A DNA stretch of 64,000 nucleotides from Rhizopus sp. PT2906. Its lineage: Eukaryota > Mucoromycota > Mucoromycetes > Mucorales > Rhizopodaceae. The DNA lies in NCBI GenBank assembly GCA_025529335.1, contig JAMYHX010000009.1:124001-188000 (forward strand), in the 5' to 3' direction. The notes beneath the pieces were generated by a model. That model did no database searches. It saw nothing but the letters and a program-made list of their open reading frames with translations, and was not told the origin of the DNA. Positions 45,750 through 55,847 of the stretch are shown here, piece by piece (positions within the stretch are counted from its first letter, which is position 1; every line of letters starts with the position of its first letter). The position numbers and the translations under genes are program-made.

Positions 45750-47027
45750 TTAATAACAAAAATGAAAAGAAAAGGCGGCTGTGACTAAGAAAATAAGCCA
45801 GACGAGCGAATTTCTTTCTCCTTGTGATGTATGTTTATAGTTCATGTTGATTTGTGTCTGATCAATGATAGTGTACCCGAGTTCATCTAGTACGGCTAGT
45901 GTGGCTGGCCCTAGAGGACTTGCTGTTCCTACTCTTGTCATGGCATCCGATAGCGACACACCACGCTCTTGGCTGAACCGCATAAGAAAATCAGGTGTGT
46001 TTTTGTAAATGTCCTGCGCGACGTGCGATAACGATGATCCAGATCGGAATGGAGTAAGGCCTGTCTCTAATACCAAAGTATGATTGGCCATGATCAGACC
46101 GAGGGTGTGTGGTGTGGTGGCTAGTCGGTACATATCCGACGCAGGCGTTTTCAAAAGCTCATCCGTAATCATCATGGCGTCCAGGTTCTGACTGATTGTG
46201 GATGCTGGTGTCGCGTCTTGAAGAATGTACAACAATCGATCCATCGCTGACTCCATAAACTGGAGGTTCATATCTGTGCTTAATGCGCCAATGGAGGGTG
46301 TCAGTGCATCTGGGACGAGGTAATCACTCCATCCTGAGTAAAAACCTAATCCATGAATCAATTCGTGCTTTTAAGGGTTAACAATGCTGCGAGATCTGTT
46401 TACGACAAGGAGCTTACAAGTATAACAAATGTAAAATCAGCTTGATGTCCTGCGATGGGCACATCGTCTTCCTACGCAACAAGAATGAGAATCGGTTGAC
46501 GTTGATAAATGGGCACTTGCATCAAACCAAAAAGGTGCATCTGCATTGAACAGACTTTGTATATCAAAAGGTGCATAGGCAGGATGGTGACGTAGTTGAA
46601 GCTGCTTGACGAGGGCTTGCGGATGTAATCGTACAACACCATCACGGTTCATGAGCGGCATCGATCTTAGCGGTAAAGAGCCACCCAAAGTACTGTTATC
46701 ATCACATTGAGTCAACTGTTTACAGAATGAGACCAGTGTCGCATTGACCCTGACTGGTTCATTAAACACAATATAGCTCGACAACATATCTCCTGCTTTC
46801 TTGAATGCTCGTTCCGCTTTAATACAATCATCAGGCGCCAAGTCAAAGCAGTGAAATGTTACTGTAAAAGGTGCAGACTGAGACGATCGTTTTTCGTTTT
46901 GATGTGAGACGAACGGACATTCGATCCATTGACGGCTGTTGATAGAAAGCGGATCGGTTTGATCCAGGCATAAGCTCTTGGTGCATGTCACTGCTGCTAC
47001 ATGCAAAAGAATTAAGATGAAAATCAT
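45750..47027 (-). CDS. Secreted, probably GPI-anchored zincin-like metalloprotease (HExxH)
   Basis: Exons 46517-47027, 46418-46449 and 45750-46367 give 386 residues. The start MIFILILLHVAAVTCTK is a clear signal peptide. The zinc motif HELIHGLGF (HExxHGxGF) begins exon 3 and is preceded by FTFVIL. The C-terminus ends in a hydrophobic helix after SQGERNS, like a GPI signal or membrane tail. The Cys-containing middle (CFDLAPDDCIKAERAFKKAG) is of the type seen in fungal secreted zincins of unassigned peptidase family. Substrate is unknown; a wall or extracellular location is inferred. The 5' junction of the 32-nt exon 2 is uncertain: a second acceptor at 46474 (gcgtag) also exists but gives a frame problem. 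Confidence 0.75.
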
Positions 47028-47170
47028 TTTTACACACAAATATGAAAAGGGAATTGGTAGTATTTTAAACAAAAATAAACATTTATTTTTTTGGTGGTTT
47101 CCCAATCTGGTTTTTATACATTTTTTTTTCTTTTTCTTGATCGTAAAAGAGAGAGATATCAGATAAAGAA

Positions 47171-49012
47171 TTAAATGCTCTGCATCGGTACATCGTCGCC
47201 AAGCTCACTCATTCTAAACAATAATGAATCGTCGTCATCATCCGTTTGCTTGGCTGCAGCTGGCATGACAGAAGGTCTTCTTCGAAGACAAATGGGTCGT
47301 ACAGGGTCATCCTCCAGGCGTAAGGATTGCTTGACCTTTTGAAATGGAGCAGGCGATGATACCATATCCGGATAGGATGACAGCACGTTATGAATATCTC
47401 TAAAGTAGGAAAGGGACTGCTTCTATAAGAAAAACGAACTAAACGTGCATTAAATCAACACAACTTACATCCTGCTTTGGATCACAAACTAAAGAATGAT
47501 GAAATATCTTGAGTTCTTGCTTTGTTCCAATAAACTTCATGAATTCCTTGAGATCCTCTTCATCCTAACAAAGGTGTTACACAAGAGCATAAAAAGGGAA
47601 GACAGTCATACATCGACAGTTCTAATGCTATGATCACTTGCCTGTGAGCCTCGTCTTGTCCCACCAAGATACTTTTTTGTGTTCTTGTACCGGTCAAAGC
47701 AAGAAGAGAATTCTATTTTACGACTGTGATCAACCATGCTTCTCATCTTTTCAAATGTTTGTGAACCTACAAAATGAGAATCTGTGAGCTTCTCTTCTAA
47801 GGGACCTATCCTTTTCATCTTACATAACAAATCAGGTTGAGGAGATAAAGAAGGGGATTTGAAAGGGGAGACCATGATGGGGGTTGATATACGTCTATCC
47901 GATATATTTCTTCGTCTTAGAGAAGGTGGTCTACTACTATTGCTACTACTACTACTGCTACTACTACTGTTACTATTACTACTACTATTGCTTGCAGTAG
48001 ATCTAGATGAAGTCAAGTGGAAAGTAGCCGTGTTGGATGAGGTTGACCTTGAATACGATTTTTTACTATGAAATAGCTCCTTTTTGATATCTAACGGGCA
48101 GTGCTCGCGATAAGATACTTGAAGCTTCAACGTTCTACTCTCCTTCACTGTCAATCCTTTGATATTTATACTCAAAAGAGAATGTTTACCCAAATGGAGT
48201 GAGAATCTCTTGAAAATCAAAAGAATCTATTTTATCTTTTTTATACAAGAGTTGATCTAAATGAGTAATTATTTAAAAAAAAAGCATGTAAAAATGATTC
48301 AAAGTTTACCTAAAAATATATCGTCCTTTCGTGTCATGTGTTGATCAACCAGCAACTTGTAGCTTATAAAAGCATTTTTATTCCCATTTCGCTTTAATCG
48401 TTTATGCAGATTATGACTCGGCAATAGCCTAACAAGTGAATGTAATACCCTGAACAATAAGACCATCCTCTTGTCCAAGTCGATACTATTCATATTAGGT
48501 TCGGATGAATAATTACTATTTTAAGAATGTTATTCAACTATTTATCACTTTACTTGTATACATGTGCGCTTACCTTAGTTTCCATGATTCAATAAGGATA
48601 CGCTTATTATCAGTTTCCAAGTAGATGTTTATGTAGAGTGGCGGAGGTAGTTGATGCCTTTTTATAAATGAACTCCATATAGCAAGTTCCTCTTGTACAT
48701 GTCTGTAGTCATTTGTTTCTATATTAAACTATATTCCCTTTTCTTTGTGAATAGGTTCCATATGCGTCTTTTATTTATTTATTTACATATCGGTTAATGT
48801 TGTATGTATCGTGTTGAATATTGACTCTTGATTGAATAATGATTTGGACTATTTTGTTATAAAAGTTCTATTTTGAACTTAAAAATAATGCTACTTTTTT
48901 AATATAATAGATCATTTCTTACTTGTATTATTTGCTCTGTAGAGTAAGCAGTGCGTATTATTAAAGGCTCAACCTTGTTATTATTCTCAGTAACTGATTG
49001 AGATTGAGCCAT
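47171..49012 (-). CDS. ATG13: Autophagy protein Atg13 (HORMA domain)
   Basis: Seven exons (48923-49012, 48574-48728, 48310-48515, 48190-48256, 47612-48134, 47469-47564, 47171-47422) give 462 residues. The N-terminal HORMA domain reads TAYSTEQIIQFNIETND, PPLYINIYLETDNKRILIES, LFRVLHSLVRLLPSHNLHKR and KIDSFDFQEILTPFGTLK, then VSYREHC. These match Atg13 blocks, including the TP-G-L step and the SYR strand. A disordered Ser-rich C-terminal half follows, with a poly-Ser run and a final acidic patch (DDDDDSLLFRMSELG). Atg13 scaffolds the Atg1 kinase complex and is controlled by TORC1 phosphorylation. The exon at 48190-48256 is hidden from simple ORF calls and was placed by homology. Confidence 0.9.
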
Positions 49013-49376
49013 AAATAAAAGAGAGAAAAAAGAAAAAAAAGAGAGAGAGAGAAAAAAAAAAAGAGAAATGCCTAATGTATGTATAAATGTATGCATTCAA
49101 TGTTGTTTAATCAAGCTTACATTTGGGCGAATGTTGACGGTTTTGTTAAATTGTGAAAGTCACAGTGAAATATGCTTGTCTAACTTGAAGACTAATGAAT
49201 AAAAAAAAGATCCTCTTTCCTTGCCTTTTTTTAATAAATATATCAAAGATGCTTAGGCTTCTAGACTGATTAATGATGCATACTTTGTTCAAAAAAAGTA
49301 TATATAAAAGGGAGAGAATATTGGCTATCATGTAACTTTCTTCTTTCATGTATTTCTTTATACTAGGAGTAAGTGT
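49013..49376. other. Intergenic; candidate 3' end of the Helitron-Fanzor element
   Basis: Upstream region of Atg13 and downstream flank of the Fanzor relic. On the minus strand, just past the Fanzor stop, GGAGT (49385-49381) pairs with ACTCC (49370-49366) and is followed by TAG and T. That resembles a Helitron hairpin plus CTAG-T end, though the spacing is tighter than usual. Confidence 0.35.
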
Positions 49377-50448
49377 CTAAACTCCGGAAGGAGAACCGTG
49401 TTCGATACGGCGACGAAATGCTTGGGGCCTGCCATATCCATGAAGGATGTTATTGGCGATCTTGAAAATATTTTTCGAGGCGTTTATATCCCGTTGCCAA
49501 AGCAATCCACATTCTGTGCAGGATTAGATGCCATGGAAGTTTATAAAAGCAGATGTAAACGCCATCTTGCCACAAGAGTTGCAGACCTAAAGGTAGTTAA
49601 GTAGGATATCCAAGGTTAGAGAATAACGCTTTACCTTTGACGTTCTAAATTCGTCAACTGTTACAACTATGACGTCCCCTTGTCTCTCTCTTCTTTTCAA
49701 TGCTCTGTATAGAACACCCGTTATTCCTGTTCTATGTCCTTTGAACTTTACACTGTCCTTCCCGAGCATTCCTGAGCCGAAAGCAACCACTGGTATCTTC
49801 TCTTTGTCATATGTGTTTCTTTGTGGCCTCCACTGCTTTTCGGACCTATTGACAAATAATTGTAAGTCATCAAATAAGTACATTGCTGCCTATATAGCGG
49901 TACCTTTCGCTTCTTTCTTCATCTTTCTTCTTTTCTTCTTTTCCTCTTTTCTCTTTCTTTTTCTTTTTCCTTCTGCGGTTCTTCCTTGTATTTTTTCTTC
50001 TATCCTTATTGTACTTCTTGCCACCGTTGATCAATATATTGACCATTTCTTCTCTGACCCCTTGAACCTCTTGATAGCAGCGGAAGCGTCCCTCGGCTGT
50101 TTCGTATCCATAAAAATCTAATATCTTCTGAATATTGGCCATTATATATGTCATATACATATGATATTGCGTCAAAGAAGTGGACTTGGTCGAAGGGATG
50201 TTCAGCAATACACTTTTCATTCCTTCCTTCTCCATTTTTATCTGTTCTTTTCTTTGATGACGATTGGAGCCAGTGTAATTATAGTATTCTGCTGTCGAAA
50301 CTCTTCTTATCTGATGAGAATTCTCTCCCTCGTTATAGGATGCTGTGAATGAATGCTGTCTACCAGGGTCTAGACCGCACAACGAGAAGTTGTCAACATC
50401 ACCAGCTCTTGAGACATCACTCAGAAGTTGTATGTCAAATGTAAATAA
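49377..50448 (-). pseudogene. Fanzor (eukaryotic TnpB-like) RNA-guided nuclease, C-terminal part, decayed
   Basis: Three exon-like blocks in phase on the minus strand: about 50448-49904, 49845-49635 and 49586-49377. The first carries the RuvC-I motif CGLDPGRQHSFTAS. The second reads PVVAFGSGMLGKDSVKFKGH and ends in VDEFRTSK. After an intron (gtaaag ... ctttag) the third reads VCNSCGK, then CTECGLLWQRDINASKNI. That is the zinc ribbon plus the RuvC-III aspartate in the RD-NA context described for Fanzor/TnpB. Exon 3 has an in-frame TAA (49524-49526) between the two Cys pairs. The N-terminal REC/wedge half is absent, replaced upstream by Helitron sequence. Family: IS605-type TnpB relatives that cut DNA guided by an omega RNA. 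This copy is not expected to be functional. Confidence 0.85.
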
Positions 50449-51602
50449 TGATTTGATATGTATGCATCATGGGCCTGACTAATGCTCTGAAAGTACTGTA
50501 CAAACTCATATCGTTGACGCAGACTATCACTTCTGCTCCTTTTACTGCTTCTCAAGAAAAGATTTATGTCACGGAAGCTTCTGTCGCTGTATTCAACAGG
50601 AATAACTGTGGCAACTTCTTCTATTTTTGGCAAGTAGTGAGTGCGTCTGTCACATCCTTCAATCAAACGCATTCTCATGGAAGGACTGATAACAATGTAT
50701 GATGAACCGCTTTCGGTAGAGTCATTGTTGTTAGATCTCTCTTCGCTGTTGATGCCGGAACTCTCGTGATTACTCAATATCTCATGTGCATGACGATATA
50801 CACTTGCGAAAGGATTGCACTGAGCAAGCATAGCTGAAAGCTCCCTAATGATCTCAGGATCAAGGTTATTGTTTCTTGCTTGTCTTCTTTCAGCGGCATA
50901 AGAAGGGTCAAAGATATACAGCTGGGCGTAGGAAGGCTCACTGCCTTCAACTGGAGTCAAGGAGCCTTGACGGTGGCAAAGTGTGCCATGAATCTGAAAG
51001 GTGTTTAATCCACCTCTATTGTTATTATTGTTGTTGGCACGATCTTCAGCCGAGACAATGTCACGTCCTAAAGAGGTAAGCGCAAAGGCAGCGTTGTATT
51101 GGCGAAGGTTGTCCTTAAAGTGCCTTCCTTGAGCGTCTGTACTTGCAAGCAAACCCTTCAAGTATCGAGGTGGGTCAGGTAAGAGCTGCAGCTGGGCTGA
51201 TCCCTGCTTGCAGCATGACTCCCAGGTTGGATTTCTCATCGAAGATGTCTCTTGCCTTTCATCGATCCAGTGCAAGGCGTGTCAATGGGGGCACTCTTTG
51301 TCCATACGTTCAAGATCCAAAGGACGAAGGCAAGAAAGCTGCGAGATATAAGTAGTAGATTCTGCCCTGGGTCTACCTCTGAGTCTACTTTCAGCATCAA
51401 CAGACTCGACTGTTCTTGGTCTTCCTCTAGGTCTAGTAGTAACGCCAGCTTCTTTTTGTTGATCTTCGGCAGGACGTCTGCGGCGAGATGCTGCTACTCA
51501 TTCTCTACATGCTTGACAGGTACGATGACGTGAATCAACGGGCAAAGGTACACGGCAGGAAGAGCAGTTGGTTGTACTTTGGTTGTTGTTGTTGTTTTCC
51601 AT
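50421..51602 (-). pseudogene. Helitron Rep/helicase N-terminal fragment with two in-frame TGA
   Basis: One minus-strand frame runs from the ATG at 51602 to the stop at 50421, interrupted only by TGA at 51498-51500 and TGA at 51282-51284. It begins with a poly-Asn stretch and a CxxC...CxxC finger (CSSCRVPLP, CQACRE). An Arg-rich AT-hook-like part (RPRGRPR) follows, then the helitron-like N domain: ALHWIDER, NPTWESCCKQGSAQL, LPDPPRYLKGLL, RQYNAAFALTSLG, FQIHGTLCHRQGSL and PSYAQLYIFDP. The second stop replaces the Cys expected in CPHCHALHW. The HUH Rep nuclease and helicase domains are missing; the frame ends at SISQAHDAYISNHY and gives way to Fanzor sequence with no spacer. Confidence 0.85.
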
Positions 51603-52099
51603 TTTTCTAATAAGCGTCAAGATGGTAAGATAATGTTAGTGAATAGGAACTATATGAATTTGCCCTGTTTTTTTTCAAGGCATGTCCATACCTGATTCTT
51701 TTAAAAAGAGTTTTATTGTATTGTAAAAATGAATATCAGGAGAGAAAGAGAGAAAAAATCAGGAGAGAAAAAGAAGAAAGTAAACTCATATGATTGTGGT
51801 CCGAGAACCGGTTCGAACAACTGGTAAAAAATGGCTCAGTGTGCGGTAAATTTCCGGTAAATTTTGTGTTACATACATATAATCCGACTATTTTCCGGCG
51901 TATTTTATGGTCTAATTCCAGTACAAAAGGGTTAGTATTTAAGCTCAGATGTAAATAGATTGTCTGCAACCCTCCTGAAATTAAGCAATTTTGTGAAAAT
52001 GGTCACAAATATACTATGATGGCTCATAATTCATAAAAGAAAGACACTCTGTGCTGTGTATATATGCATACAATTTTTTTATTCTATACAAGGTAAAAT
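51603..52099. other. Intergenic, probable upstream part of the Helitron relic
   Basis: AT-rich sequence with two ttccggtaaattt-like words near 51850 and a purine-rich tract at 51740-51780. I could not place a Helitron 5' TC terminus. A short minus frame at 51736-51969 lacks coding character. Confidence 0.5.
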
Positions 52100-54202
52100 T
52101 TACATATAGTCATAACCAGCTCCACTCCTAACCTTAACGTGCTTTTTCCCTTTCTTGTGCTTTTTTGAGCCCATATCACCTAATTGACTTTGAACAATAG
52201 CTGCACGTTCTTTTCTTGTCATGGGCAGTGGTGTACCATCATCTGCTAAAAGACGCTGATGAGGGTATATTGTCACTCTTCCTCCTGTAAGCGCACCTTT
52301 TCCGCTGATGTGTGGTGATGATAACTGCTTTTCAAAGAACGCTTTATCAACAGCTGCTGTCTTTGTTCCGCCCTGAGCAGGTGAAACATAGTTTAATGCA
52401 CTCGAAGGCACTCGCGTGGTCGGTGCTGCTTTCTTGAACACTTTAAGTGCTGCTTCATGAATTTCTTTGTTGAATTCTAATGCGTCTACGCCTGGTGGTG
52501 GATGACAGAATAATAATTTGCCCTATTAAAATCTCAGTCAGTCAGTCAAATTGTACAAAAAAAAAAAGCTATCTTAATCTTACATTCACATAATCTTTAA
52601 GGATGTATCTAGCTGCACGCGCTTCATCAGGATTACCTTGGCTCGATTTGAAATAACCTCGAGCAATAGCGTATGTCGAACACAGTTCAGAGCTTGTAGG
52701 AATACCTGTACCACCATCTTCAACAGGCACTGTACGGATACGAATACCGTAGGTCGCCTCGAGCACAGCCTTGGGGATACGTTGAGCGACAAGTCCACAT
52801 GGACCAGCGTGTTCTCGAAGCTGATCAATGGGCAACACACCGTTACAGACTTGGTCTGCCTTGGTAGTAGAAAAGGTAGGGAATACAAGACCGGGACAAT
52901 CACAGAGAATGAGAGAGGGTGTAAGATGAATTGTCTGAAAATGCTTGGTCTTGCCTGGTGTCGAAGAAACAGACACTCGCTTTTCACCGATCAATGCGTT
53001 AATTGTACTGGATTTACCTACGTTGGGGTATCCCACAAGACCAATTGTAATCTTTTCATCTAAGACAAAATGGGTTAGATGATATACAAGAAATCAAAAC
53101 CAAAGTGTACCTTTAGAAGCAGGTGTTTTTTCGATTAATAAATCAAGTAAATCTGTTGTTGTGCGGATACGTATGCGTTCATCGTCATTTTGAGTATGAC
53201 TGAGTGATGCTTTGGATAAATAGTCTGAAATGGTTTCGACAGAATCTTCTTCCTTTGGCTTTTCCTGATCTTTTCCTTCGTTACCTTGCTCCTTGTTCTC
53301 TTCTTCCTTTAGTTCCTCTTTTCTCATTTTTTCTTCTTCTTCAAGTTTAGATTTTGCAGCTAAAGCGGCTGAGAAGAAAGCATACTCAATTCCTTTTGAT
53401 TCAAAATAATCTGCCCATTGCTTTCTCTGATCGACTGTGAGGTAATCGGCCTTATTGATCAACAACAGATTTCTCTTTTCTGCATCAACTTCGATTACAT
53501 ATTTTTCTAAATCAGCGGATCGAAACAAGAGTGGGTTACGTGCATCGACAATCTGAACAACTAACTGAGATCGCTCAATGACTCGCCACAGCTGACGCCA
53601 GACTTCAATGTTTCTTTCGAATGGTGTGAGCAATAGTCCTTCTTCGTCTTCTAACTGTGCCATAGATCGTCTCCAGTTCAAAAAGCTCTCGCGCTCATTA
53701 CGCTGTACTTGTTCTGCTGTCATCGATTTATCCCAATGAGGTCGACGTGGAACTGAGAGTCGGTCTATGCTGGCTTCTTGCTTTGCAATACGTCGCTTTT
53801 GGTCCTCGTCGTCATCCATGAGCAATGGATTAGTGTAGTCGTTTTGAATCACTTTTACATTCAGTCTCTCTAAGAATAAAATAAGTATTTGCTGCGCGCG
53901 GTCTGTAACTTTTGTTTTACCTGCTGTGAAATCGGTATCAGCAAGAGCAGCTGTGCTTAGAAAAGCTTCGAGATCGTTCTCTTGAGTAATACTTTGCATC
54001 TTGACCCATTTTGGTCCTTCATCGATGTCTGTTGTATGTTGCTGGAAAAGAGAAAAAAAAAAGAAGTTAGCTCAAGATCATAATAGAACTAAAAAAGTAT
54101 TACAAGTTTGCCTTCATCGACGCCAAAGGTTTTCTGTCCTTGGAAACGTGACTTGATAACAGCTCGACCAAGTGAGCTGCTTTGCTTCTTCTTTGGTGCC
54201 AT
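52100..54202 (-). CDS. LSG1: Large-subunit GTPase Lsg1 (60S export-factor release)
   Basis: Five exons (54104-54202, 53921-54041, 53111-53869, 52584-53059, 52100-52522) give 625 residues (yeast Lsg1 640). It is a circularly permuted GTPase: G4 (LLINKADYL) and G5-like FFSA come first, then G1 GYPNVGKSS, the switch region STPGKTKHFQTIHL and G3 DCPGL. The N-terminus reads KKKQSSSLGRAVIKSRF, and the conserved block WRQLWRVIERSQLVVQIVDARNP precedes G4. Lsg1 acts in the cytoplasm to release the export adaptor Nmd3 from nascent 60S subunits. A Lys/Glu-rich insert lies between G5 and G1. The start codon is 441 bp from that of the divergent U2AF35 gene. Confidence 0.96.
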
Positions 54203-54643
54203 AGTTTTAAGTGTTTATAAGAAAAAGCAGTAGAGAGAAAGAGTGAGAGAAAGCGCGCTGAGTGTCAGAGAGAAGTTTCTTACAGAAAAACCGGTCACAG
54301 GGGCTACTTAAGTGCATAAAAAGTCAAGTTAAACTTGGGTTTTATGCAATACTACCAGCAACATCAAAATGAAAATGATTTATAACCTTAAGAAGCTTCT
54401 CTTGTCCATTTTTCCCTTTTCCTCTTTCTCAAGATAAAATAGTTTCATAAGCTCATTCGCTCATGTTTAAATACAACACTTTCTGTTACCCTTTAGATAT
54501 TTTGTGTATGCTGCTGGTAGAGTGGCTTATTGAATTTTCCTTTTTTGTATAATGATTTGCCATTGGATAGAATGAAAGGTTAAAGACAAAGCTCGTAGTC
54601 TATATTTTTTTATACTCTTTTTTCTTTTTCTCATTCTACTCCA
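54203..54643. other. Divergent promoter region LSG1-U2AF35
   Basis: No gene. A 9-bp inverted pair (ctaccagca near 54352 and tgctggtag near 54509) brackets about 150 bp and may be chance. A CT-rich tract lies just upstream of the U2AF35 start. Confidence 0.5.
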
Positions 54644-55489
54644 ATGGCTGAATATCTCGCTAGTATTTACGGTACAGAAAAGGACAAGTAAGTAGTATCA
54701 AATAAAATGAAATGAGTCAAATAATCTCACATAATATTATTATCATAGAGTTAATTGTTCCTTTTACTTCAAAGTAAATAAATACATATAAAACGATAAT
54801 AATCAAAAGCAGACAAGAACTAACTGTTTATTAGATTGGCGCCTGTCGTCATGGCGATCGCTGTTCTAGAAAGCATGTCAAACCTACTTTTTCACAAACA
54901 TTATTGATTGCCAACATGTACAAAAACCCTGCTCATGATCCCAATTTCCATCTCACTGAAAATCAATTGCAGGAAGATTTTGACTTATTTTATGAAGATG
55001 TTTTTATGGAATTAGCCAAGTTTGGTGAGATTGAAGAAATGGTTGTATGTGACAATGTAGGAGATCATCTCGTGGGCAACGTATATTGTCAATACAGACT
55101 AGAAGAGTCGGCAGGTAACGCTGTTGAAAGTCTCAATAATAGATTCTATGCAGGTAATGTGAAATATATATATATGTATACTATATATGTAATCTGACAT
55201 CTTTATAGGACGTCCTTTATATGCTGAGCTATCACCGGTAACTGACTTTAGGGAAGCATGTTGTAGACAACACGAAATAGCCGAGTGCAACCGTGGAGGC
55301 TTTTGTAACTTTATGCACTTGAAGCATCCTTCACGTCAGCTAAGAAGAGAATTATATGAAGGGCAACGGTTGGACGTTAGAGAGAGAAGACGCCGTGAAG
55401 AAGAAGAAAGAAGGATGAGACGTGAGGAAGAGGAGAGAAGACCAAAGAGAATAGAGGCAATGGATGACGCGTATGATCGTTTCACGTAA
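54644..55489 (+). CDS. Splicing factor U2AF small subunit (U2AF35/U2AF23)
   Basis: Four exons (54644-54687, 54749-54773, 54835-55153, 55209-55489) give 222 residues (S. pombe U2AF23 216). It starts MAEYLASIYGTEKDKVNC. The first CCCH finger is CSFYFKIGACRHGDRCSRKH, built across exons 2 and 3. The U2AF-homology RRM (UHM) contains LAKFGEIEEMVVCDN and GNVYCQYRLEESA. The second CCCH finger is CCRQHEIAECNRGGFCNFMH. The tail is Arg/Glu-rich without an RS domain, as in fission yeast. With U2AF65 it recognises the AG of the 3' splice site. Start and splice phases agree with the family N-terminus. Confidence 0.97.
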
Positions 55490-55847
55490 ATATGCTTTAC
55501 GTTTCTAAATGTCAGAAAAAAATACCATTAAAGAATCGAAACTTAACTTTTATAAAAGATATTATCATTGAATCCCAAATTATCTACAAAGGTTCAATAA
55601 ACGGTACAAGCTTTTTTTTTTTTTTTAATGGAGGATGCTGCTATAAGTCTCCTTCTTACGTAATAAAAGCATAGTAGCGTCTTACTCTGTAAGTTTATAA
55701 AATTAACAGGAAAGAGTTCAATACACTCATCAACATCAAGAAAGTAACAAAATAACATTAAAAGAGCATTAAATGACGTTCTATTATTAATTTTTATCCA
55801 TTTTATATAAGATAAACTAGTTACAAGAAATACAAAACTATATACTA

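Noticed and set aside
48134..48220. Frameshift in Atg13 near TPFG
   Set aside because: An intron at 48135-48189 with good splice sites restores TPFGTLK, so the gene is intact.
49398..49604. Plus-strand frame of 68 codons
   Set aside because: Antisense of the Fanzor zinc-ribbon exon, whose minus-strand reading gives recognised motifs.
51790..51850. tRNA-like T-arm (ggttcgaac)
   Set aside because: The loop is nine bases, and no acceptor stem or D-arm could be folded around it.
54345..54520. MITE bounded by ctaccagca/tgctggtag
   Set aside because: Only nine paired bases, with no target duplication; chance is likely.
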